From contig CAZYEI010000026.1 of the NCBI GenBank assembly GCA_964646425.1, positions 1-19,106 of the forward strand: a DNA stretch of 19,106 nucleotides. Direction: 5' to 3'. The notes beneath the pieces are model-generated. The model was not told the DNA's origin and made no database searches. It was given only the letters and a program-made list of their open reading frames with translations. This document shows, one piece after another, positions 8,591 through 16,948 of this stretch (positions within the stretch are counted from its first letter, which is position 1; every line of letters begins with the position of its first letter). The DNA comes from CAZYEI01 sp964646425. Lineage in GTDB: Bacteria > Bacillota_I > Bacilli_A > RFN20 > JAISJY01. The translations under genes were made by a program, and so were the position numbers.

Positions 8591-9536
8591 AACAATCTGT
8601 GTCTGAATATTTTTTAGAAATAACTTTTCTAATATATAGAATTAATGGAGCAAAAATAAATGAAAATAATAAACCAAATGCTGATAACATAGGTTGTTGT
8701 GTTGAGTTTTGCGCTCCAAGGAAAATTGATCCTGCAATAGTTTCTGTTCTTGGATATTCAAACAAAACTGGTTGTAAGTATAAAGTTAATATACTAGTCA
8801 TACCAAGAATAATCATAGTGACTATTGTAGGCCAAATCATAGGAATCATAATTTTTGTAAATTGCTTGAAATTGCCAGCACCATCCATTTGTGCTGATTC
8901 AAATAATTCTTTGGGAACTCTACCAATAGCACCTGATAGCAATAAGACATTATATCCAATACCAGCCCAAATACAATATACATAAACAATAATTGATGAA
9001 TTAGGCCATACCGAAGTTTTTATGTTAACACCTAGAGCATCTAAAAAGTGATATATTAATCCAGAAGTTGAGTCGAGTTGCATTCTAAAAGCGTAAATTA
9101 AGGCTACAACAGAAATAATATTTGGTAAGAAGAAAATGACTCTAAATACATTTGCTAGTGGCATTTTCTTCGATAAGAAATAGGAAGAAATAAGGGCTAG
9201 AGGTAAACTTATAAAAATTGCTATAAATCCATAACCTAAAGAGTTTATTATAATTAATAAATTCTCTGGTATTTTTCCTCCACCATTAATATCAGCAGCA
9301 CCTAAGTTTGCATTAAAAATACGTTTAATAACATAAATGAAATTATCAAACCCCGCAAAGGAAACATCACCTTCGATTGAGATGTTTTGAAAAGCAAGAA
9401 TTATTGAATATGAATTAACGAAAATCCAGGTCATCAAAAATTGAATAACAGGATACGCTAAAAGAACGGTGACAAAAATTAGTTCTTTTTTTCTTCTTTT
9501 ACTCATTGGGGTTTTTATTGTTTTTTCTTTTTTCAT
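8589..9536 (-). CDS. CUT1 sugar ABC transporter permease, MalF/UgpA type
   Basis: Inner-membrane permease of 315 residues. Seen: a basic N-terminus (KKEK...SKRRKKE, positive-inside), about six hydrophobic segments beginning at ~19-40, and an EAA loop ESAQMDGAGNFKQFTKIMIP (213-232). This matches the UgpA/LacF group, which lacks the large periplasmic insert of enterobacterial MalF. It forms the heterodimer with the downstream MalG-type permease, which is coupled to it through an overlapping ribosome site. The upstream region has a GAGGCGG-like site 6 nt before ATG 9536-9534; a second Met at residue 11 has no ribosome site. It follows the GH16 gene by 10 nt. Confidence 0.95.
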   Translation of the reverse strand: MKKEKTIKTPMSKRRKKELIFVTVLLAYPVIQFLMTWIFVNSYSIILAFQNISIEGDVSFAGFDNFIYVIKRIFNANLGAADINGGGKIPENLLIIINSLGYGFIAIFISLPLALISSYFLSKKMPLANVFRVIFFLPNIISVVALIYAFRMQLDSTSGLIYHFLDALGVNIKTSVWPNSSIIVYVYCIWAGIGYNVLLLSGAIGRVPKELFESAQMDGAGNFKQFTKIMIPMIWPTIVTMIILGMTSILTLYLQPVLFEYPRTETIAGSIFLGAQNSTQQPMLSAFGLLFSFIFAPLILYIRKVISKKYSDTDC

Positions 9537-9546
9537 TATTTCCGCC

Positions 9547-10932
9547 TCACTTTTGTAATAAATTTACATTATCCAATTGAATTGATTCGCCATTAAATGT
9601 ATCAAATTGGATATAAAGACTTTGTGAATTTTCCGGTGCAATTAAATCTAAATCATAAGTTTTAAATTCTTCACAATCGATATCTAAACTCACTGTTTTT
9701 AATGGCTCTAATGTTGATGTTGCATAGTAATAAATAGTAGCAGTACCTTTTCCTTTGGCATCAAATGATAATGTGTGCTCAAAATCATGATATACGGCAT
9801 CAATCTTTTGTTCGACAACGCCACCATCTTTAATAGTTAATCCTTTAGAATTTTCTATTCCTGATCCTTCACTAATAAAACAAACTTCCTCAAGTGATTT
9901 ATCTTCATCTAAATATTTTTGTAACTTCCAACCAGATATAGAAACATTGTTTTTGTCAATGTATTCAAAAGTTCCATTAGCAACTTTGTTAATTGTTTTA
10001 GCATTTGTTGGAATAGTTGGATATTCACTTAAACTTGCATATCCGTTTACCGAAGGAGTGAATGTTGTAGACGGTTGATTTAAAAAAGGAATATATGAGA
10101 CATAATCAACTTGCATATAATCGGTTTCAAATTCTGCACTTCCGACAAAGGCAGAAGTTACTGGAAACCAAACTCCGAGCCATATTCTTGATTGAAGACT
10201 AGGGATAAATAAATCAGATATTGCACAAACAATACCATCAATATAATAAACAATTTTTTCGGGGTTTGTATACCAGTCAAAACCGAATGTGTGCCATTCA
10301 CCATCATTTAAAAAGATTTCATCATCTCCAAATAAGGTGGAAACTTTAGTATCTTGGGAATGGGATCTGGTCTCTTTAATATAGTTGGTATTAAGAACAT
10401 TTTCAAAAGAGACTACACCATTTCTATTGCCACCTGGTAACTCGATATCAATTTCGTGATTTAATTCTTGATCGAAATCATAAGCAAAAGTCCAAAATGC
10501 TGTACAAGCACCAATTCTAGGAAGAACTTTCATTTTTATTTCGTATCTTCCAGGACCTACCATAAAATTTGAAATTAAAGCAGCTCCTGTATATCTACCA
10601 TCTTTAAGATCACCAACACCTTTAAGTTCTCCTTCTTGATAATAACCACCATTCCCTCTTAATAAAAGAATGCCATCATCTGTGTAAGAAACATTTTCAG
10701 GAATTACACCACCGTTGCTTCCACCCCAAGCTTGATCACCAATTAACCAATTTTCATTATTTATTCCATTAGAAAAATCATCGAAAAAAGCATTGTCATA
10801 ATCATATTTTACGTTATTTAATAGTGTTAATTCACCCCCGACTTTTAATTCAGTGTTGTTATTTGCTCTAGTACATGAAACGAGCAAAAGCGACAAAATC
10901 AGCATAAAAAGGCTCGAGTTTTTCAATTTCAT
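9547..10932 (-). CDS. GH16-family endo-glycanase lipoprotein with C-terminal carbohydrate-binding-like domain
   Basis: Predicted retaining endo-acting glycoside hydrolase at the outer cell surface, 461 residues. Seen: lipobox LVSC (Cys20), then a GH16 beta-jellyroll (~45-285) with catalytic motif HEIDIELPG, giving nucleophile Glu160, helper Asp162 and acid/base Glu164. Flanking aromatic stretches are GRYEIKMKVLP before it and GEWHTFGFDWY after it, as in GH16. The ExDxE spacing is the form lacking the beta-bulge residue found in laminarinases (ExDxxE). Residues ~315-461 form a beta-rich domain (ANGTFEY...GW, ending IQLDNVNLL), like CBM4/9-type modules. GH16 acts on beta-1,3/1,4-glucans, galactans or, in some gut members, mucin O-glycans; sequence alone does not pick one, but a GH84 partner favours GlcNAc/Gal-containing glycans (inference). 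It is first in the leftward operon, with GGAGG at 10940-10944, and ends with TGA. Confidence 0.9.
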   Translation of the reverse strand: MKLKNSSLFMLILSLLLVSCTRANNNTELKVGGELTLLNNVKYDYDNAFFDDFSNGINNENWLIGDQAWGGSNGGVIPENVSYTDDGILLLRGNGGYYQEGELKGVGDLKDGRYTGAALISNFMVGPGRYEIKMKVLPRIGACTAFWTFAYDFDQELNHEIDIELPGGNRNGVVSFENVLNTNYIKETRSHSQDTKVSTLFGDDEIFLNDGEWHTFGFDWYTNPEKIVYYIDGIVCAISDLFIPSLQSRIWLGVWFPVTSAFVGSAEFETDYMQVDYVSYIPFLNQPSTTFTPSVNGYASLSEYPTIPTNAKTINKVANGTFEYIDKNNVSISGWKLQKYLDEDKSLEEVCFISEGSGIENSKGLTIKDGGVVEQKIDAVYHDFEHTLSFDAKGKGTATIYYYATSTLEPLKTVSLDIDCEEFKTYDLDLIAPENSQSLYIQFDTFNGESIQLDNVNLLQK

Positions 10933-10958
10933 AAAAAAACCTCCATATTCTTACTTTT

Positions 10959-10987
10959 ATTTTAGCTTGTTTAATAGGTGAAATCAA
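10959..10987 (-). promoter_or_regulatory. Sigma-A-type promoter for the leftward GH16-transporter operon
   Basis: On the minus strand, -35 TTGATT (10987-10982) and -10 TAAAAT (10964-10959) are separated by exactly 17 bp. Transcription would start roughly 20 bp before the GH16 start codon's upstream GGAGG region. It is a good match to the housekeeping consensus (TTGACA/TATAAT). Confidence 0.7.
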
Positions 10988-11013
10988 TATTTTTTTCATA
11001 AAGTTAAAAAATA

Positions 11014-11028
11014 ATGTAAGCGGTTAAT
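11014..11028 (+). promoter_or_regulatory. cre-like / LacI-family operator between the divergent promoters
   Basis: ATGTAAGCGGTTAAT matches the catabolite-repression consensus WTGNAANCGNWNNCW at all fixed positions except one (A instead of the final C). The site lies between the promoters, about 26 bp from the minus -35 and 19 bp from the plus -35, so one bound protein could affect both. The binding protein could be CcpA or a LacI-type regulator encoded elsewhere; the in-locus regulator is ROK-type and would not be expected to bind this motif. Confidence 0.55.
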
Positions 11029-11047
11029 TTTTTTATTATATAATATA

Positions 11048-11075
11048 TTGACAAAAATGAACTTAATAATATAAA
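11048..11075 (+). promoter_or_regulatory. Sigma-A-type promoter for the rightward binding-protein operon
   Basis: A consensus -35 TTGACA (11048-11053) and -10 TATAAA (11070-11075) are spaced by 16 bp. The predicted start, near 11082, gives a leader of about 50 nt before the binding-protein gene. The perfect -35 suggests high intrinsic strength that would need repression. Confidence 0.75.
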
Positions 11076-11105
11076 ATTTAAGTGTATTATTTCATTAAGT
11101 GAAAT
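11061..11105 (+). promoter_or_regulatory. Operator-like inverted repeats around the plus-strand -10 box and early leader
   Basis: ACTTAA (11061-11066) and TTAAGT (11078-11083) are perfect 6-bp inverted arms with 11 bp between, enclosing the -10 box. A third TTAAGT lies at 11095-11100, so the three half-sites begin exactly 17 bp apart. The third is the centre of a second inverted repeat, ATTTCA (11089-11094) / TGAAAT (11100-11105). The placement would let a bound protein block RNA polymerase. I infer a site for the in-locus ROK regulator; in such AT-rich DNA chance matches are possible. Confidence 0.4.
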
Positions 11106-11130
11106 TTTAAAAAGTGATAGGGGGATTTAT

Positions 11131-12609
11131 ATGAAAAATAAGTTTAAAAAATCATTGTTAGCAATCGGCGCTGCAATTTTGAGTTGTGGTGCTTTAGTTG
11201 GCTGTGATTCAAATAGTGGTGATGATAATGTACTAAAAATCGTTGTATTGAATGCTGGATATGGAGATGCTTGGATTAATGAACTTGAAACAAAGTTTGA
11301 AGCTGAACATGAAGGAATAGATGTAAAAATTGAAGCTTTATATGATGCTGGCCAACTAATCCAAAGTCATTTAGAGTCTAGAAAAAATACTGATGATTTA
11401 TATATATCAGTTGGTGCTGAATGGAAAACATATGCTGCACAAGGAAAATTTGCTAATTTAGATGATTTATTAGAGGAAGAAGTTGATGATACTACTGTTA
11501 AAAATAAAGTTGCAGATGAATATCAAGATTCTCTTTATTTCACTAAGAGTGATGGTACTGCACATTGCTATAGATTACCTTGGACTTCTGGTATAGGCGG
11601 TATTTATTATAATAAAGTAATGTTTAAAGAACACGGCTGGGATATTTATTTAAAAGAAAAATATAGTACAAATACTACTGGACTTCCTGAAACATTTGAA
11701 CAATTATTAGATTTATGTAATAAGATTGTTGATGATAAAATACCTGTTTCAAATGATAGAAAAACAGCAGTAAAGCCATTTGCATATACAGGAGCAAATA
11801 CCGATTACTTTGATTATACTGTATTTGATTGGTGGGCTCAAATTGTTGGAAAAGAAGCAATTAAAGATTTTTTAAAATATGAAAGTTATGAAAACTATGA
11901 TATTTCCAAAAATCAAACATATGCTGCATTAAAAACAGCTACTGAATATTGGAGCAAATTATTTGTTGAATTTAATGATGATGGAACTGCTGTGGGAGAA
12001 TCTAAATTTGTTAAAGAAGATAGTGAATCTAAAACAGCCGAAGCCGCTCAAAAAGAATTTGTTAATGGTTATGCTGCTATGATGTTTAATGGAGATTGGT
12101 TATATAACGAAATTATTAACTATGGAATATCTACTACTAAATTTGAATTAGGCTTAATGAAAACACCTACAATTCCAGAATCGAAATCAGAATATGTTAA
12201 TACAAGTTATGTAATTGGAGAAGATCAATATATTGCAATTCCCGAAAGTTCAAAACATAAGAGCTTAGCAAAAGAATTTATAAAATTAATGATTAGTAAT
12301 GAAGGAAGTATTACATTTACTAAAAATGCTAATGGATTTTTAGCATACAATACTGACTTTACTAATAGTGGAATAACAAATGAATTTATTAATGAAACAA
12401 TTGAATTAAGAGAATCATATACTACTAAATATACAAGTTATTCAGACAATAGAAAATATTTATGTAATTATATTGATATTTGGAGTACAGCAGGAAATAG
12501 ACCATATTTAGCTTTGCTTAATGGAACAAGATCATTAGATGCTTCTTTTGCTACTATTTCTTCAACCGCAAAGGCTAACTGGGCAGACTGGACTAATAAA
12601 TCAAAATAA
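11131..12609 (+). CDS. Extracellular sugar-binding lipoprotein of the ABC importer (SBP family 1)
   Basis: Captures the oligosaccharide outside the cell and delivers it to the permeases. Seen in 492 residues: signal peptide with lipobox LVGC (Cys25), a short Ser/Gly/Asp linker, then a family-1 solute-binding fold beginning LKIVVLNAGYGDAWINELETKFEAEHEGIDVKI cut here in parts as LKIVVLNAGYG and FEAEHEGIDVKI. Later landmarks are IGGIYYNKVMFKEHGW, FVNGYAAMMFNGDWLYNE (typical of sugar-binding members) and ESSKHKSLAKEFIKLMIS near the C-terminus. Many Trp/Tyr residues fit carbohydrate stacking. The start has an AGGGGG ribosome site (11119-11124). It is first in the rightward set, divergent from its permease genes, so the importer is split over two operons driven from one control region. 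Confidence 0.95.
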   Translation: MKNKFKKSLLAIGAAILSCGALVGCDSNSGDDNVLKIVVLNAGYGDAWINELETKFEAEHEGIDVKIEALYDAGQLIQSHLESRKNTDDLYISVGAEWKTYAAQGKFANLDDLLEEEVDDTTVKNKVADEYQDSLYFTKSDGTAHCYRLPWTSGIGGIYYNKVMFKEHGWDIYLKEKYSTNTTGLPETFEQLLDLCNKIVDDKIPVSNDRKTAVKPFAYTGANTDYFDYTVFDWWAQIVGKEAIKDFLKYESYENYDISKNQTYAALKTATEYWSKLFVEFNDDGTAVGESKFVKEDSESKTAEAAQKEFVNGYAAMMFNGDWLYNEIINYGISTTKFELGLMKTPTIPESKSEYVNTSYVIGEDQYIAIPESSKHKSLAKEFIKLMISNEGSITFTKNANGFLAYNTDFTNSGITNEFINETIELRESYTTKYTSYSDNRKYLCNYIDIWSTAGNRPYLALLNGTRSLDASFATISSTAKANWADWTNKSK

Positions 12610-12636
12610 TATAAATAACTAGGAGAAGGTAAAATT

Positions 12637-14085
12637 ATGAAAAAGTTTAAGTTTTATTGTTTATCATCTCTAATGCTTGTTTCGCTAATTGGCGGGACAA
12701 GCGTTTTGTGCATTTCTGCCTCTAATGAAAAAGTACAAAATGGCGATGAACAATCAAACCGAAATATAAGTATTGATTTTTCAAAATATAGTGCAAATTT
12801 AACATATGAATTAAGCGATGACAAGACATATTATATAGTATCAAATAAAAATTATGGATTGAGCGATTCGAATTTGGTAATTCCTGAGACATATGCTGGA
12901 TTACCTGTAAAAGAAATCGCTAGTGAAGGCTTTGCCTATAGAAATTGGATTACTTCTGTGGCAATACCTAAAACAATTGAAAAGATTGGATCAGGTGCTT
13001 TTAATGGCACAGGATTAAAACAAGTATATTATAATGCTGCTAATTGTGAGGATTTTAAAGGGAGAAACTGGGTGTTTTATCCTGATGAAACAACTCAAGA
13101 TATTGCTTTAATAATTGGAAAAGATGTAGAAAGAATTCCTGCAAATTTCTTTGCTCCGCTAAGTACCGAACCATCAATAATTCCAATAGTAAATTCTATT
13201 ACTTTTGAAAGTAATTCTGTTTTAAGAGAAATTGGTGATAAAGCATTTTATCAATTAGATCAATTTACAACAATTGATTTCCCAGATTCTTTGAAAATAA
13301 TTGGTGATTATGCTTTTTATGGTTCCGGAATTGAACAATTATCTTTACCACAAGAATTAGAAGAAATTGGCGATAATTGTTTTGCTAACAGTGTTAATCT
13401 TAAAGATTTTGTTTTTCCCACTACTTTAACAAAAATTGGCATAGGAAGTTTCAAACATTGTTCATCATTAAACGAAGTAGAATTAAATAGTCGTATAGAT
13501 ATTCCTAAAGAAACTTTTAAATATTGTGATTCTTTGAAAAAAGTAACTTTAAAAAATGTTATAAGTGTAGGAGAATCAGCTTTTGAAAATTGTACAAAGC
13601 TTGAAACTCTTATTTTAGATGATTCTTTATTAAGTATTGATAAAGCCGCTTTTAAAAATTGTGGTTCGCTTATGGAAATTACGCTTCCAGAATCATTAAA
13701 CACATTAGGAAATCAAGCTTTTTATGGATGCTATAATGTCACTAAGTTAACTATAAATAGTGAAAATATATTTGATTTAGCGGTTGGCAATGCTACATTC
13801 TATGGCTTGGGTAAAAACACTAATGGAGTAATAATTACTTTTGGAATGAAAGTTAAAGTTATCCCTGCTAATTTATTGGCGGCTTATTCATTAGATGAAT
13901 TTATTCCAAACATTGGTGAAATTATCATTTATGGTAATTCATTAACAAAAATTAATGAATGGGCATTTGGCCATATTCAAGCAAATATTACATATATTGG
14001 AAAAATTTCAGCATGGAAATCCATTGCAATATTAGAAGGAAATGTTGTTTTATCTTCTGTGAATTGTGTTAAGGAGGTATCATAA
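12637..14085 (+). CDS. Secreted BspA-like leucine-rich-repeat (LRR_5) protein
   Basis: Product of 482 residues with an N-terminal signal peptide (1-~29, possible cleavage after ISA). There is no proper lipobox, unlike its neighbours. Residues ~85-440 carry LRR_5 repeats, with recurring IGDKAFYQ, IPKETFKYCDSLKKVTL and IDKAAFKNCGSLMEITLP-type units about 22-24 residues long. Such proteins are surface adhesins or protein/glycan-binding scaffolds in gut and oral bacteria (family knowledge). AGGAGAAGG at 12621-12629 precedes the ATG. It is 27 bp after the binding-protein gene. Its stop TAA (14083-14085) overlaps the next ATG by one base, and its last codons encode that gene's AAGGAGG, so it is coupled to the GH84 gene. 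No transmembrane anchor is visible after the repeats, so how it stays at the surface is unclear. Partner unknown. Confidence 0.88.
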   Translation: MKKFKFYCLSSLMLVSLIGGTSVLCISASNEKVQNGDEQSNRNISIDFSKYSANLTYELSDDKTYYIVSNKNYGLSDSNLVIPETYAGLPVKEIASEGFAYRNWITSVAIPKTIEKIGSGAFNGTGLKQVYYNAANCEDFKGRNWVFYPDETTQDIALIIGKDVERIPANFFAPLSTEPSIIPIVNSITFESNSVLREIGDKAFYQLDQFTTIDFPDSLKIIGDYAFYGSGIEQLSLPQELEEIGDNCFANSVNLKDFVFPTTLTKIGIGSFKHCSSLNEVELNSRIDIPKETFKYCDSLKKVTLKNVISVGESAFENCTKLETLILDDSLLSIDKAAFKNCGSLMEITLPESLNTLGNQAFYGCYNVTKLTINSENIFDLAVGNATFYGLGKNTNGVIITFGMKVKVIPANLLAAYSLDEFIPNIGEIIIYGNSLTKINEWAFGHIQANITYIGKISAWKSIAILEGNVVLSSVNCVKEVS

Positions 14086-16913
14086 TGCAAAAAAAATTAT
14101 TTAGTTTAATTTCTTTATTAGTAACAGTTATATCTGTTTCTGCATGTGGTTCCACTTCTAATAGAAACTCAAGTTCTACTGTTAATACGAGTTCCCAAAC
14201 TAGTTCTTCTAGTAACACAAGTTCTAAAGATGAATATGGACAATATTCAACTAATTTAAATAATTCTTCGTTAATTGCTGGGGATAATCAAGCACCATAT
14301 GAGATATATCCAATCCCCCATAATGTTGAATATGGAGATGAAAATTTTGTTTTACCATATAATCTTGAAATTATTATTGAAGAAGAAATTGATGATGCAA
14401 CTAAAATGCATTTATATGATTCTTTAGCAAAAAAGAATGTTATGGTAACAAATAAAAGCAAAATAAATAATGATAAAAAACAAATATTGGTAGGAACATA
14501 CAATTCTAATGGAGTTGTAGATAATTATGTTGAAAATTTAATTGGTAAAAAAGATAGTTTATTTGAAAAATATGATTCATATTACTTAGCGATTAATAAA
14601 GATAAAATAGTTATTTTGGGTAAGGATAGTGATGCTTGTTTTTATGGAATTACCACTTTAACAACTATCTTTGATCAAACTTATCGTACAATTTCTTCTT
14701 TAGAAATTGAAGATTATTCCGATAGTATGTATCGAGGATTTATTGAAGGCTATTATGGTATTCCATGGACAAAAGATGAAAGAATCGAACTAATGGAATT
14801 TGCAAGTAAGTTTAAATCAAATATATATATATATGCTCCTAAAGATGATTCATATCATAGTACAAACTGGAGAGGTTTATATACAGAAGCTGATTTATTA
14901 AATCTAAAAGAGCAAATTGCCGCAGGAGAACAAACAAAAACTCGTTTTGCTTGGTCAATTCATCCCTTTATTTCAGATCCGATTACTAGATTAAATTATG
15001 ATGAAGGCGTTAATGCTATTATTGCAAAATTTGAACAATTATATACAGCAGGTGTACGACAATTTGTTGTTTCAGCAGATGATTTATATGTATCTGATGA
15101 TGAAGGTGTTGATGCTGCTTTACATCGTGATTTGCTTAATGTTATAGATAACTGGTGTAAAGCCAAAGGTGATTGTTATGATTTGATTTTTGTTCCAGCT
15201 GCATATTGTTTTCAATCAGAACAATATCTAGGTGTTCATTTAGAAAAGTATTTCCAAGAAGTTTGTAATGGACTTAATGAGTCAATTAAAATAATGTGGA
15301 CAGGAGAGAAAATTTGCAGTTCTATTGAGACAGGTAAATTTGAAGAATTCACACAATTAACTGGAAGGAATGCTTTTATGTGGTTAAACTGGCCAGTTAC
15401 AGATTATGCTGAATCGTGTTTATTAATGGGAAAAGCTGAAGTACTGAATACAACAGTCGAAACAGGAACTGAACCTAATTTTACTGGAATTGTTACAAAT
15501 CCAATGCAACAAGCAGAACAATCAAAATTAGCAATTTTTGCAATTGCAGATTATTGTTGGAATATTAATGATTTTGATATAGATAAGAGTTATGAAGATA
15601 GCATGAAATTTGTAGAGCCTACTGCTACTGATGAATTTTATGAATTATGTCAACATTTGACAAATGCTTCACTATATGAAGGAAAATATTTTGAAGAGTC
15701 TACTGAATTTAAAGCATATGTTCAAAATTTTGAAGCTCAATATAATTTAGGAAATAAGGGCTCAATTGAAGATATGATAGATTTATATCAAGAAATAATC
15801 GATAATGCTAATAGTTATTTAATAAATGCTACAAATATTTTATTAAGAGATTCAATTAAACCATGGATAGAGTCATTAAAACTATTGTCAGAATCATCAA
15901 TACTTTATTTAAAGGTATTAGATGGAAATGGAACTTCAGAAGAAATTGAACAATGGTATGATGAAGCACAATCTAAGGCTAATCAAATGGAAGAATGCAA
16001 AACTCCGATTTTAAATAAAGTAGATTATGGAAAAGAATATTTGACGGTTGACGTAAGTATCTCTGTTTTATCTCCATTCTTACAAACTTTAGAAAATTTG
16101 GCACAAGATGAGTTTTATTTATCTACTGGAAGATATTCTGGCGTTACATATCGTGGGTTTAATGGTATATATGAAGGAACAGTAGATTTAGCAAATGATG
16201 GTAATTTAGATACATATGTATGGTTTGATGGCTATCCTGCTAGTAATGCACATATTAGAATTGATTTAGGGGAAATTAAAGAAATTAGGGATATTCATAT
16301 ACTTCAAGGAAATGCAGAAAATAGAGATTATATGGATGGTTATGTTGAATATTCAATTGATGGAAGAAATTTTGAAAGAATTGGAAAGTTAAATGGTTTG
16401 GATACTACAATAGACCTAAGATTAAATCCTATAAATGCTCGATATATTAGATTAATTAATTCAAATACAAAAACATGGGTAGCTATCAAAGAAATAGAAG
16501 TTAATACTTTAGATAATTATGCAGGTATAGTTACATTTGGAAATATCGATTTAGAGGATGAACTATATGGTCATGCTAATATTTCTCATATGATAGATGG
16601 AGATGATACTACATTTACTTGGTTCGCAATTAATAAAACTCCAAATGCCTATATTGAGTTAGATATGTTAGCAATAAAAGAAATAAATAATATTACTTTA
16701 CATATGGCTAATAGTAATTCTACCTCTGATTATTTTCATAGTTATGCTATTTTAATTTCTAGTGATGGAATTAATTATGAAAAGATTGGAGAATATACAG
16801 AAGCTGAATTAAACTTAGTATTAACTCAATCAAAACAAGCACGTTATATTAAAGTAATGTCGCTTGACACAGATCCATATGGTATTATTGTTCGTGAAAT
16901 TTCTGCGAATTAA
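14085..16913 (+). CDS. GH84 beta-N-acetylglucosaminidase lipoprotein with two F5/8C (CBM32-like) domains
   Basis: Predicted exo-acting hexosaminidase (NagJ/O-GlcNAcase family) that removes beta-linked GlcNAc by substrate-assisted catalysis outside the cell. Seen in 942 residues: lipobox VSAC (Cys21), Ser/Thr/Asn-rich linker to ~48, a GH20b-like N-terminal domain (~73-210), then the GH84 barrel from YRGFIEGYYGIPWT (217-230). YAPKDD (250-255) carries the conserved Lys253, and the catalytic Asp pair is D332-D333 in VVSADDLYVS. A helical region (~510-660) follows, then two F5/8 type C domains (~675-810 and ~815-942), which usually bind Gal/GlcNAc-type sugars. All the key residues are present. The start follows AAGGAGG by 7 nt and overlaps the upstream stop (TAATG). 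Its last domain is about 84% identical in DNA over 75 bp to a domain in the next gene, indicating module duplication. Confidence 0.95.
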   Translation: MQKKLFSLISLLVTVISVSACGSTSNRNSSSTVNTSSQTSSSSNTSSKDEYGQYSTNLNNSSLIAGDNQAPYEIYPIPHNVEYGDENFVLPYNLEIIIEEEIDDATKMHLYDSLAKKNVMVTNKSKINNDKKQILVGTYNSNGVVDNYVENLIGKKDSLFEKYDSYYLAINKDKIVILGKDSDACFYGITTLTTIFDQTYRTISSLEIEDYSDSMYRGFIEGYYGIPWTKDERIELMEFASKFKSNIYIYAPKDDSYHSTNWRGLYTEADLLNLKEQIAAGEQTKTRFAWSIHPFISDPITRLNYDEGVNAIIAKFEQLYTAGVRQFVVSADDLYVSDDEGVDAALHRDLLNVIDNWCKAKGDCYDLIFVPAAYCFQSEQYLGVHLEKYFQEVCNGLNESIKIMWTGEKICSSIETGKFEEFTQLTGRNAFMWLNWPVTDYAESCLLMGKAEVLNTTVETGTEPNFTGIVTNPMQQAEQSKLAIFAIADYCWNINDFDIDKSYEDSMKFVEPTATDEFYELCQHLTNASLYEGKYFEESTEFKAYVQNFEAQYNLGNKGSIEDMIDLYQEIIDNANSYLINATNILLRDSIKPWIESLKLLSESSILYLKVLDGNGTSEEIEQWYDEAQSKANQMEECKTPILNKVDYGKEYLTVDVSISVLSPFLQTLENLAQDEFYLSTGRYSGVTYRGFNGIYEGTVDLANDGNLDTYVWFDGYPASNAHIRIDLGEIKEIRDIHILQGNAENRDYMDGYVEYSIDGRNFERIGKLNGLDTTIDLRLNPINARYIRLINSNTKTWVAIKEIEVNTLDNYAGIVTFGNIDLEDELYGHANISHMIDGDDTTFTWFAINKTPNAYIELDMLAIKEINNITLHMANSNSTSDYFHSYAILISSDGINYEKIGEYTEAELNLVLTQSKQARYIKVMSLDTDPYGIIVREISAN
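16551..16625 (+). repeat. Duplicated F5/8C module segment, copy 1 (in GH84 gene)
   Basis: Aligned without gaps to 17501-17575 I count 12 differences in 75 bases, including a 21-base identical core. The encoded segment (LEDELYGHANISHMIDGDD...FTWF) is near-identical to that in the next gene. Confidence 0.9.
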
Positions 16914-16948
16914 AATAATATAAAATATAAAAAGGAGGTAAAAGAAAA

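Larger units (their letters stand above)
10933..11130. promoter_or_regulatory. Divergent control region of the locus
   Basis: This 198-bp, very AT-rich gap separates the two gene sets and is the only plausible shared regulatory hub in the window. It holds one promoter per strand, a cre/LacI-type site between them, an AT-only 12-bp palindrome (11034-11045, TATTATATAATA) just upstream of the plus -35, and inverted repeats around and after the plus -10. No RNA gene or small coding frame is evident in it. Confidence 0.8.

Noticed and set aside
8578..8595. TTG start at 8595 for the MalG-type permease
   Set aside because: AGGAGGG lies downstream of this TTG and 6 nt before ATG 8577, so the ATG is the real start.
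8599..8985. 128-codon open frame on the plus strand
   Set aside because: It is antisense to the MalF-type permease, has no family resemblance and no ribosome site that I can see; it looks like a shadow frame.
9547..9549. TGA read as Trp (mycoplasma code)
   Set aside because: The GH16 frame ends sensibly at this TGA just before the permease gene, and Trp is encoded by TGG throughout the window.
11034..11045. 12-bp AT-only palindrome as a specific operator
   Set aside because: Such palindromes arise by chance in very AT-rich DNA; it may only act as an UP-like element next to the -35 box.
13317..13703. 128-codon open frame on the minus strand
   Set aside because: It lies opposite the regular LRR repeats, whose repetition keeps the antisense frame open; no independent evidence of coding.
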